A DNA stretch of 49,553 bases from positions 1 to 49,553 of the forward strand of contig NZ_LBMU02000098.1 of the NCBI RefSeq assembly GCF_001005085.2, written 5' to 3'. Shown here piece by piece: positions 24,075-32,436 of this stretch (positions within the stretch are counted from its first letter, which is position 1; every line of letters starts with the position of its first letter). Under the pieces are notes generated by a model that was not told where the DNA came from, searched no databases, and saw only the letters and a program-made list of their open reading frames with translations. Origin of the DNA: Streptomyces humi. GTDB taxonomy: Bacteria > Actinomycetota > Actinomycetes > Streptomycetales > Streptomycetaceae. The position numbers and the translations under genes are program-made.

Positions 24075-24802
24075 CAGCGCTCGGACTCCTCTACCCGGGG
24101 CACTCCGCCGAGGACGACTATCCCCGTATCGAGCAGCTCCTCGGCAGCGACATCCGGGTGGACGTCGTCCACACCGACATCGGCGAGGACGCGCACCGGG
24201 TGGACGCGCTCCGCGAGATGGGTTCCGCCGACCGGCTCGCCGCCGGGGTGGCGGAACTGCGGCTCGCGGGCGCGGACGCGGTGGTGTGGGCGTGCACCAG
24301 CGGAAGCTTCGTGTACGGCTGGGAGGGCGCCCAGCAGCAGGTCCGCGACCTCGCCCGGGCGGCCGGGCTGCCGGCGTCGGCGACGCCCTTCGCGTTCGTG
24401 CACGCGGCGCGGGAGCTCGGCGTACGACGGGTGGCGGTCGGCGCGACCTACCCGGACGACGTGGCCCAGCTCTTCGCGGACTTCCTGCGGGCCGGCGGCC
24501 TGGAGGTGACCGGCGTGCGCTCCGCGGGGATCGTCACGGCGGCCGAGGTGGGGACGTGGGGGGAGGAGGAGGTCCTCACGCTGGCGCGCGCCGCGGACGC
24601 GGGTGAGCCCGAGGCGGTGCTCCTGCCGGACACGGCACTGCACACGGCGGCGCACCTGCCGCTGCTGGAGAAGGCGCTCTCCAAGCCGGTGCTCACGGCG
24701 AACCAGGTGACGGTGTGGGAGGGGCTGCGCCTGGCGGACCGGCGGGTGAACGCGCCGGCCCTGGGCACCCTGTTCACCCGCGAACCCCTCGTACAGGCCT
24801 GA
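24071..24802 (+). CDS. Asp/Glu racemase / maleate isomerase-like protein 2, lacking one cysteine
   Basis: A 243-aa paralogue of the preceding protein. The first catalytic Cys is kept (Cys75, WACTSGSF), but the second site reads LLPDTALHT with Asp187 where Cys is expected. The C-terminal VLTANQVTVWEGLR is conserved. It may be a regulatory subunit, or catalyse a one-cysteine reaction such as decarboxylation, although arylmalonate decarboxylase keeps the opposite cysteine. It starts with an ATGA overlap with the upstream gene behind AAGGGTGG. Confidence 0.83.
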   Translation: MTALGLLYPGHSAEDDYPRIEQLLGSDIRVDVVHTDIGEDAHRVDALREMGSADRLAAGVAELRLAGADAVVWACTSGSFVYGWEGAQQQVRDLARAAGLPASATPFAFVHAARELGVRRVAVGATYPDDVAQLFADFLRAGGLEVTGVRSAGIVTAAEVGTWGEEEVLTLARAADAGEPEAVLLPDTALHTAAHLPLLEKALSKPVLTANQVTVWEGLRLADRRVNAPALGTLFTREPLVQA

Positions 24803-24833
24803 CCGCCCCACCACACCCGGGCCCACTCACCCG

Positions 24834-24948
24834 GCGCCCCGTAGGGGCGCGGGGAACCGCGCGAGGCATCAGGGACCCCCGCCCCCTGACCCCGGTCTCT
24901 CACCCAGCGCCCCGGAGGGGCGCGGGGAACCGCGCGATCAGCCCCCAC
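24834..24948. repeat. Two dispersed GC-rich hairpin elements
   Basis: Copies at 24834-24867 (GCGCCCCGTAGGGGCGC then GGGGAACCGCGCGA) and 24907-24948 (GCGCCCCGGAGGGGCGC then GGGGAACCGCGCGAT). Each has a GCCCC/GGGGC stem. They follow the racemase-like pair and precede the LLM oxidoreductase. A short direct repeat AGCCCCCACCGGCCCGCGG (starting 24940 and 24970) follows the second copy. Confidence 0.8.
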
Positions 24949-25083
24949 CGGCCCGCGGGCCGGTGCGAGCAGCCCCCACCGGCCCGCGGCCGGGATACGG
25001 CAGGGAGCCCCGGAATAAACGGAGACCACCTCCTGTTATCGCCCCTCAGTACAGCTCACGGCGGCAAACAGGAGGCTCTCACC

Positions 25084-26181
<1,098 letters not shown>

Positions 26182-27924
26182 CTCCGGGTGTCCAGCAGTT
26201 CGGAGATACGATCCGCCGTCACCGGCCGGGAGTACAGCCACCCCTGGCCGGTGTCGCAGCCGATGTGACGCAGCCGGGAGGCCTGCGCCGACGTCTCGAC
26301 GCACTCCGCGGTGACGGTGAGTCCGAGCCGGTGGGCGAGCTGGATCATCGCCTCCACCACCACCTCGTCCGCCGGGTTCGGGCGGTCGCCCGGGTCGTCG
26401 TACTGGAAGCCCCGGACGAAGGAGCCGTCCAGTTTGAGGACGGAGACCGGGAGCCGGCTGAGGTAGGCCAGGTTCGAGTAGCCGGTGCCGAAGTCGTCGA
26501 TGGCGATCCGGACGCCCATGTCGCTGAGGGCCTGGAGGGCCTGGAGCGGGCGGCCCGCCGAGCCCATGACCGCCGACTCGGTGAGCTCCAGTTGCAGCAG
26601 GTGCGGGGCCAGCCCGGTCTCGGCGAGGGTCTCGGCCACGTCCGCGACCAGGTCGGAGTCCCAGACCTGGCGGACGGCGACGTTGACGCTGACGAAGATC
26701 GGCGGCCCGCCCGGGTGGTCCAGCTGCCAGCGGCGGGCCTGCCGACAGGCGGTGGTCAGGGCCCAGCGGCCGAGCGGGACGATCGAACCGTCCTCCTCGG
26801 CCAGTCCGATGAACCGATTCGGCGTCAAGGTGCCGAACTGCGGATGGTGCCAGCGGACCAGGGCCTCGACGCCACTGAGCCGCCCGTCCCCCATACCCAC
26901 CAGCGGCTGGTACTCGAGCGCGAACTCCCCGCGTTCGATGGCCGGGCGGAGGGTGGACGAGAGCGCCTGGCGGGTCACCAGGTGGGCGTTGCGCTCCGGG
27001 TCGAAGAGCGTCCAGCGGGACTTGCCGTCGGCCTTCGCCCAGTACAGGGTCGTGTCGGCGGCCTGCATCAGACCGGTCGCGGTCGTACCGGCGGCATGCC
27101 GTTCCACCACTCCGATCGACGCCGACAGTGACAGCCGCTGGCCGGCCAGGTCGAACGGCGCCTGGAGGGCGGCCAGCGCCGACTCGGCCAGATCGGCCAG
27201 CTGTTCGGTGCCCGTGGAGTCCTCGACCAGCAGCGCGAACTCGTCGCCGCCGAGCCGGGCCACCAGCGGCGCCCCGGCCCGTGCGAAGCCGGCCTCGTCG
27301 GCGATCCTGGTCAGCCGCTCGGCGACGGCGGCCAGCAGCCGGTCGCCGACCCGGTGGCCGAGGGTGTCGTTGACCGCCTTGAAGCCGTCCAGGTCGAGAT
27401 AGCACAGGCCGATCCGGCCGGTGCCGCTGCGCTCGTACGACTCCGCCTCCAGCGCGGCCGAAAGACGCTCGAAGAACAGCGTCCGGTTGGGCAGCCGGGT
27501 CACCGGGTCGTGCATCTGCAAGTGCCTCAGCCGGCCCTGGAGTTCACGCCGGTCGCTGATGTCGGTGACCGAGATCAGCACCCCCGGCACGCCCTTGGCC
27601 AGCGGGGCGATGGTCACCTGGACCCACACCGAGTGCCCGTCGGGATGCTTCAGCCGCCGGGTGCAGCGCAGCTTGGCCTGCCGGCCGCGCAGCACCTCGC
27701 GGTAGGCGTGCCAGGTGCGGGCGTCGGAGGCGAGGTCCACCAGATCCGCGGCCACCCGCCCGGCCAGTCCGGCCGGATCGGCGCCGATGAGGGTGGCGAA
27801 GGCCTCGTTGGCGGCGCCGACCAGGCCTTCGCCGTCGACCACGATCATGGGCAGCGCGGCGGCCGAGAAGGCGTACTCGTAGGTTTTCAGTTCTGTCGTG
27901 TCGTACGACTTCCGATAGGTCTTG

Positions 27925-27937
27925 TCACTCTCTGTGA
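27925..27937. promoter_or_regulatory. BldD-like site inside the 5' end of cdgA
   Basis: TCAC-TCTCT-GTGA fits the BldD half-site pattern TNAC-N5-GTNA as a perfect dyad. It covers codons about 19-23 of cdgA. Confidence 0.45.
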
Positions 27938-27992
27938 CGGCGGACCGGTCGAGGTCTGCCGCGGGCGTCGGCCCTTCGGACGTTCCGCTCAC

Positions 27993-28319
27993 CGCTCGCT
28001 CCCGCAGTGCACTCGATCTCTGTCCGTGCAGGAAAGTCTGCCGATCATAGAGGCTGGCCCGAGGGCCGTGCAGCCACTGTCCAGTGTCCACGATGAACCG
28101 GTGGTTCTGACAGATCGTTTCTGCCCGCACCTGGACGGGTTCTTGAGGCGCACGACCACTTGTGACGGTCCGTGAGCGTGTCGGGGTGTCGGCCGTTCGG
28201 GTCTCTCCGTGGCAAGCAGGGGGTTCCTCACTCTTCTGGTGCAGATAAACAGGTCATAACGCGACAAATGCCCGCAGGCTGGGTCCGGTGTCCCGCGAAC
28301 CGCCTCCGGAGGTCCTTCC
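27993..28319. other. Divergent promoter region, cdgA / metalloprotease
   Basis: 327 bp separating two divergent starts, with no gene. It holds the BldD-like site at 28163-28175 and should contain both promoters. I see no other strong dyad. Confidence 0.6.
28163..28175. promoter_or_regulatory. BldD-like site upstream of cdgA
   Basis: TGAC-GGTCC-GTGA matches TNAC-N5-GTNA, 171 bp upstream of the cdgA start in the divergent region. BldD bound to c-di-GMP is known to repress cdgA in S. coelicolor. Confidence 0.5.
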
Positions 28320-29579
28320 GTGCCGCGTCTCCTGCTGCGCAGCAGCGCCGCCGTGTTCACCACGATGTCAGCGCTCGTCGCCACGACGATCCTGACCGGG
28401 CCGTCGGTGGCCGAGCCGTTCTCCACGGCCCCCTGCGCCCTGCCCCGCACGGACGCGCACCACTCCGAGGGCGTCGACACCTGGAACCCCGACTACACCC
28501 GCCCGACCCACCCGCTGTCGGCCGTGATGGTGTTCCTCTCCTTTCCGGACGCCACCCCGCGGACCACCCCCGCGGAGCTGGCCGCCGACCACTTCCCGGC
28601 CACCAGCCGCTTCTACGAGCAGGCCTCCTACGGGAAGTTCACCATCCGGGCGCACCCGCTGACGCACTGGCTGCGGATGCCCCGGCCGTCGGTCGCGTAC
28701 GGCATACAGCGTGACTGGAGCATGCCGCTGCGGGCCGCCTACCTGCGGGACGCGTTCGCGGTGGCCGATCCGGTGGTCGACTTCGCGCACTACGACGTCG
28801 TGTACTTCGTGGCCGACCCGGACGCGCCCGGCGTCGACTCGGACGCCACGAAGGTGGTCAACCTGGACACCCCGACGCACGTCGACGGGACGGACGTCCG
28901 GCGGGTGGTCACCGTCTTCGAGAAGCATCCGCCGGACCGGCTGGTTCTCGCCCATGAGACCGGGCACGTCTTCGACCTCCCCGACCTCTACCACCGTCCG
29001 GTGGACGGCAAGGGCGACTGGGACACGTACGTCGGCGACTGGGACCTGATGGGCAGCCAGTTCGGGCTGTCCCCGGACTTCTTCGCCTGGCACAAGTGGA
29101 AGCTGGGATGGCTGGATCCGCGCCAGGTGGTGTGTGTGAAGGGGACCGGACCGACCCGGCTGACCCTGGAGCCGCTGTCCGCCGGGCCGGGGGTGCCGCA
29201 GCAGGGCGCCACGGGCGCGCCGGCGTTCGGGCTCGGCGACGGCACCAAGCTGGCGGTGGTGCGCACCGGTCCGGACAGCGTGCTGGCCTTCGAGGCGCGC
29301 GGCGCGGCGGGCAACGACAGCGCGACCTGCCGGCAGGGCGTCCTGGTCTACCGGGTCCGTGACGAGACGGCCTCCGGCGGCGGCCCGGTCGAGGTGATCG
29401 ACGCGCACCCGCGCACCGAGGCCTGCTGGGAGAACTCGGTCTACCCGCCGCTGGCAGACGCCCCGGTCGCCCTCGGCGAGAGCTTCACGGTGCCGGGGGA
29501 GGGGGTGAAGGTGGACGTGGAGGGCCGCACGGCGTCCGGCGCCTGGAACGTGAAGATCACGCCCAGGCAGCTGGCCTGA
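28320..29579 (+). CDS. Secreted M6-like zinc metalloprotease
   Basis: 419 aa beginning at GTG 28320 behind GGAGG. The signal peptide covers about residues 1-31 (hydrophobic core to PSVA). The zinc motif is HETGHVFDLPD (His212, Glu213, His216, Asp222), the HExxHxxxxxD pattern of immune-inhibitor-A-like family M6 enzymes. It is followed by a Met-turn-like DWDLMGSQFG and a C-terminal beta domain. It should act outside the cell as an endoprotease. The usual M6 proteins are longer, with more C-terminal modules, so this is a compact form. It ends before a strong bidirectional hairpin. Confidence 0.85.
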   Translation: MPRLLLRSSAAVFTTMSALVATTILTGPSVAEPFSTAPCALPRTDAHHSEGVDTWNPDYTRPTHPLSAVMVFLSFPDATPRTTPAELAADHFPATSRFYEQASYGKFTIRAHPLTHWLRMPRPSVAYGIQRDWSMPLRAAYLRDAFAVADPVVDFAHYDVVYFVADPDAPGVDSDATKVVNLDTPTHVDGTDVRRVVTVFEKHPPDRLVLAHETGHVFDLPDLYHRPVDGKGDWDTYVGDWDLMGSQFGLSPDFFAWHKWKLGWLDPRQVVCVKGTGPTRLTLEPLSAGPGVPQQGATGAPAFGLGDGTKLAVVRTGPDSVLAFEARGAAGNDSATCRQGVLVYRVRDETASGGGPVEVIDAHPRTEACWENSVYPPLADAPVALGESFTVPGEGVKVDVEGRTASGAWNVKITPRQLA

Positions 29580-29594
29580 CCGGAGAAGACGCAC

Positions 29595-29641
29595 GATGAC
29601 CGATGGGCCGGACTCCACTGGAGTCCGGCCCATCGGTCATC
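29595..29641. terminator. Very strong bidirectional terminator
   Basis: A 47-bp perfect inverted repeat: two 23-nt arms (GATGACCGATGGG... and its complement) around a single central base. It lies 16 bp after the metalloprotease stop and 10 bp 3' of the third tRNA-Lys, so it can stop both transcripts. Confidence 0.88.
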
Positions 29642-29650
29642 TACTTCGCG

Positions 29651-29724
29651 TGCGCCGCCAGGGACTCGAACCCCGGACCCGCTGATTAAGAGTCAGCTGC
29701 TCTAACCAACTGAGCTAGCGGCGC
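29651..29724 (-). tRNA. tRNA-Lys (anticodon CUU), copy 3
   Basis: 74 nt, identical to the copies at 10122 and 15924. Its first 10 nt overlap the 3' end of the upstream minus-strand gene, whose TAG stop is the TAG at tRNA positions 8-10. The tRNA is therefore in the path of that gene's transcript, or has its own promoter inside the gene (a TAAGGT-like -10 lies about 20 nt upstream). Confidence 0.97.
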
Positions 29725-30323
29725 CTGCTGACGTCGTAGACCTTAGCATCCTGATCGGGGGGAGGAAAAATCGATATGCGCACGGCCGGCCGGGCCGCCC
29801 GTACCGCCGCCCAGAGCAGGATCTCGGGGCCGGGCAGCCACGGGTGCCGGGTGTCCGGGGCGACCAGCCAGCGGGCGTCGGCCGGGGCCGGGCCGTGATC
29901 GCCGTTGAGTGCCGGGACGGTCACCGCGTCGCCGGTGCCGTGGCACAGCAGCGGCGGTACGGCCCCGCCGCGGCCGCCCCACTCCTCCCAGTCCAGCAGC
30001 GAGTGCAGCCGGGCGGCGGTGCCGGGGGCGGCGAACAGGAGCATCCGGCCCCGGAACACCGCCACCGGCCCGGATCCCGGCCCCTCGTCCCACAGCCGGT
30101 CCAGCATGCGGCGGCCGTGCATCGCCGGGGCGTTCACCACGTCGAACGCGGTACCGCAGGGCAGGACGACCGGGGCGTCCGGCCGCTCCTCCCAGAAGGC
30201 GAGCATGCTCCGCGGATACGTTCCTGCGGAGGCGAGCCAGGCGGCTCCGTCGGAGGTGACCCCGGCCGCGTCGCCGCGGTCACCGCGGTGGCCGGGGAAG
30301 GTCTCGTACGGTCTGCTGCTCAT
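29715..30323 (-). CDS. Small Prim-Pol-like (bifunctional primase/polymerase family) protein
   Basis: A 202-aa soluble protein. Its pattern (AAWLASAGTYPRSMLAFWE, PVVLPCGTAFDVVNAP, PVAVFRGRMLLFAAPGTA) resembles the N-terminal Prim-Pol-like domain found in many short Streptomyces proteins labelled bifunctional DNA primase/polymerase. The acidic catalytic residues expected of active Prim-Pol proteins are not obvious, so it may be a degenerate, non-enzymatic version. ATG 30323 follows GAGGGG at long spacing. The reading frame stops inside the tRNA-Lys gene. Confidence 0.6.
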   Translation of the reverse strand: MSSRPYETFPGHRGDRGDAAGVTSDGAAWLASAGTYPRSMLAFWEERPDAPVVLPCGTAFDVVNAPAMHGRRMLDRLWDEGPGSGPVAVFRGRMLLFAAPGTAARLHSLLDWEEWGGRGGAVPPLLCHGTGDAVTVPALNGDHGPAPADARWLVAPDTRHPWLPGPEILLWAAVRAARPAVRISIFPPPDQDAKVYDVSRRR

Positions 30324-30453
30324 GGGGATGTGATACCCCTCGTGAGTGCCCGCTCGCCGTGAGTTGCCGGAAACCGGGACACTCCCCGGCACGGCGGGGT
30401 ATCTTGCCCGCCTGGCATATGCCCCCGGGTCGTGGTGTCCGGCCGGCCGTCCG

Positions 30454-30819
30454 CTACACGGGCTCCGCCGGCTCCGCCCCCTCGGCGCCCTTCAACAGGT
30501 CCCGGCCGAACTCGACCATCTTCTTCGCGTAGTCCTCGGTCCACCCGGCCCGCGCGGCGATGTCGGCCGGGGTCAGCCGGTCGAAGCGGCGCGGGTCGGC
30601 GAGCTGGGCGGCGGCCATGGCCTGGAACTCCACGGCGCGGTCGGTGGCGACCCGGAACGCCAGGGTCAGCTCCGTCGCCCGCGTCAGCAGCGCCCCGGGG
30701 TCGTCGATCGACTCCAGCCCGAAGAAGTGCTCCGGGTCGGCGACCGCTGCCACGGGCTCGAAGAGCAGGGGCGCGGGGCGTAGCCGCGGTTCGTTCCGTC
30801 GCGGCGTGGGCTCCGCCAT
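30454..30819 (-). CDS. Conserved hypothetical protein with helical HTH-like C-terminus
   Basis: 121 aa beginning at ATG 30819 behind a good GAGGAGGACC. Predominantly helical. The C-terminal part (RLTPADIAARAGWTEDYAKKMVEF) looks like a helix-turn-helix, with a preceding long helix (ATELTLAFRVATDRAVEFQAM). No family I can name. It lies 276 bp downstream of the helicase gene in the same direction and could be part of that unit, but the gap contains a duplicated fragment and may hold its own promoter. Confidence 0.65.
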   Translation of the reverse strand: MAEPTPRRNEPRLRPAPLLFEPVAAVADPEHFFGLESIDDPGALLTRATELTLAFRVATDRAVEFQAMAAAQLADPRRFDRLTPADIAARAGWTEDYAKKMVEFGRDLLKGAEGAEPAEPV

Positions 30820-30924
30820 GTCTGGTCCTCCTCGTACGGTTCGATGGCCACCGTCCATTCTCTCGCGCCGCGCAAGGGGACCCCAGGGCCGCCGGCTCAC
30901 TCTGCGTACCCCCACCCCGACCCC

Positions 30925-30996
30925 TCAGAGCCGCCCGACCACTCTGTCTTCGTTCAGGTGGGCCAGGACCGTGTGGTTCGCCTCCCAGCCGTCGGG
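30925..30996 (-). pseudogene. Duplicated fragment of the helicase 3' end
   Basis: On the minus strand this stretch encodes PDGWEANHTVLAHLN then EDRVVGRL and a stop. The real helicase C-terminus (31096-31170) is PDGWEANHTVLAHLA then EHRVPWRP and a stop. At the DNA level 39 bp (30956-30994 against 31126-31164) match with one mismatch. The sequence 5' of the fragment is unrelated to the helicase, so it is a partial tandem duplication or gene-conversion remnant and not a gene. Confidence 0.75.
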
Positions 30997-31095
30997 GGCT
31001 GCGATCGTTGGCCGCCTCCGGCGGCGTGCCGGGCTCCGTCCGACGGGCGGGGGCGCCGCGTCGGTCCCCTGGTGGGGCGGGTGCCGGAGTGGAGG

Positions 31096-32436
31096 TCAGG
31101 GTCTCCAGGGCACGCGGTGTTCGGCGAGGTGCGCCAGGACCGTGTGGTTCGCCTCCCAGCCGTCCGGGAACTTCACGAGGGTGCCCAGTTGGACCGGTTC
31201 CGTCGACGGGTAGGCGTCCAGGAGGTCGGTCACGCCGGCCCGGCAGACCACGACGCAGGCGTGGCGGTGCCGGGAGGCCAGCACGCAGAGGCGGCCCGTC
31301 TCCAGGTGGAAGGCGGTGGCGTCGGGGCGGCCGGAGAGCGGGTGCAGGACCACCGTCACGTCGTACTCGCGGCCCTGGAGGCGGTTCGCCGTGTCCACGG
31401 TGACCCCGCTCACGCCCAGCTCGGCCAGCGCCGCGCGGACCGCCGCCGCCTGGTCGCGGTGGGCCGTGCCGACCGCCACCCGGTCGGCGGTCAGGGGCGT
31501 GGGGTCCGGTGAGCGCTCCGACACGGCCGCGCCGCCCCGGTCGAGCAGCCGCCGGACCACCGTCGCCACCGCCCGCACCGCCTCCGGATCGGTGCGCGGG
31601 GTGTGCCGGGCGGGCAGCTCCAGCAGGCCCCAGCCGGACTCCGCCGCCTCGTCGATCACCCGGTCGGGGCCCGAGCCGTCGGCGGGCACGGCGAAGGAGA
31701 GACGGCGGTCACCGTGGCCGGTGCCGCTGCGGAACGGCGTGTACGGGTAGAACGCCCCGGAGACCAGCGGGGCCGCCGACGCCGGCAGGCGCCAGGAGAC
31801 CGGGAGGCGGTGCTGGGGGAGGCCCGGGTTGTGCGCGAGCAGCGTCGAGACGGCCGAGCCCGAGGGGTCGTACGACAGGCCCGCCCACTGCTCGCTGCCC
31901 ACGATCGCGAACGGGTCCAGCTGGCCCGGGTCGCCCACGAACAGCGCCCGCTCGAACAGCCCGGCCACCGCGAGCAGCGAGTCCGAACGCATCTGGTACG
32001 CCTCGTCGACGATCGCGTGCCGCCAGGGCTCGTCCACCGTGACGTGCGCCCACTTCGCCGCCGTGGACAGCACGACCGGCGTTCCCCTGAGGTCCGCCGC
32101 CTTCGCCGACTTGCGGACGTTGGGCAGGTCGTCCAGCGCCTTGTCGTACGGGTCGGAGTCGCTGCTGTGCAGGCGGCCGACGGGAAGCTCCGGGTTTTTC
32201 TCGGCGAGGCGCAGGACCAGGTCGTCGACCTGGGCGTTGGTCTGCGCGACCACCATCAGCGGCCGCCCCGCGTCGGCGAGTTCGAGCGCCGCGCGGACCA
32301 CCAGCGTGGACTTGCCGGCGCCCGGCGGGGAGTCCACGACCACGCCCCGGTCGGTGCCGTGCAGGGTGTCGTGGAGGATCGCGGAGGTGGCGCGAGCGGC
32401 CTCGGCGCCCGGGTCGAAGGCCGTGGTCGTCGTCAC
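31096..32436 (-). CDS. SF1 DNA helicase of the Dna2/Upf1-like (AAA_11/AAA_12) type
   Basis: A 446-aa P-loop helicase. Walker A is SPPGAGKST (residues 36-44), motif II VDEAYQ (143-148), motif III GDPGQLDP (168-175) and motif IV-like LPVSWRLP. Motif V is VDTANRLQGREYD and motif VI ASRHRHACVVV. This arrangement fits SF1 helicases of the Dna2/Upf1 side, and the length is that of a minimal motor core. GTG 32436 overlaps the stop of the 529-aa gene by 4 nt (GTGA). It is the last gene of a three-gene overlapping operon with a Cas4/RecB-like nuclease, so it should supply the motor for DNA end processing. Confidence 0.87.
   Translation of the reverse strand: MTTTTAFDPGAEAARATSAILHDTLHGTDRGVVVDSPPGAGKSTLVVRAALELADAGRPLMVVAQTNAQVDDLVLRLAEKNPELPVGRLHSSDSDPYDKALDDLPNVRKSAKAADLRGTPVVLSTAAKWAHVTVDEPWRHAIVDEAYQMRSDSLLAVAGLFERALFVGDPGQLDPFAIVGSEQWAGLSYDPSGSAVSTLLAHNPGLPQHRLPVSWRLPASAAPLVSGAFYPYTPFRSGTGHGDRRLSFAVPADGSGPDRVIDEAAESGWGLLELPARHTPRTDPEAVRAVATVVRRLLDRGGAAVSERSPDPTPLTADRVAVGTAHRDQAAAVRAALAELGVSGVTVDTANRLQGREYDVTVVLHPLSGRPDATAFHLETGRLCVLASRHRHACVVVCRAGVTDLLDAYPSTEPVQLGTLVKFPDGWEANHTVLAHLAEHRVPWRP

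Noticed and set aside
30414..30423. GGCATATGCC as a second operator of the IclR regulator
   Set aside because: Only the 10-bp core is shared with 17004-17023 and its flanks differ; kept as a note, not as a site.
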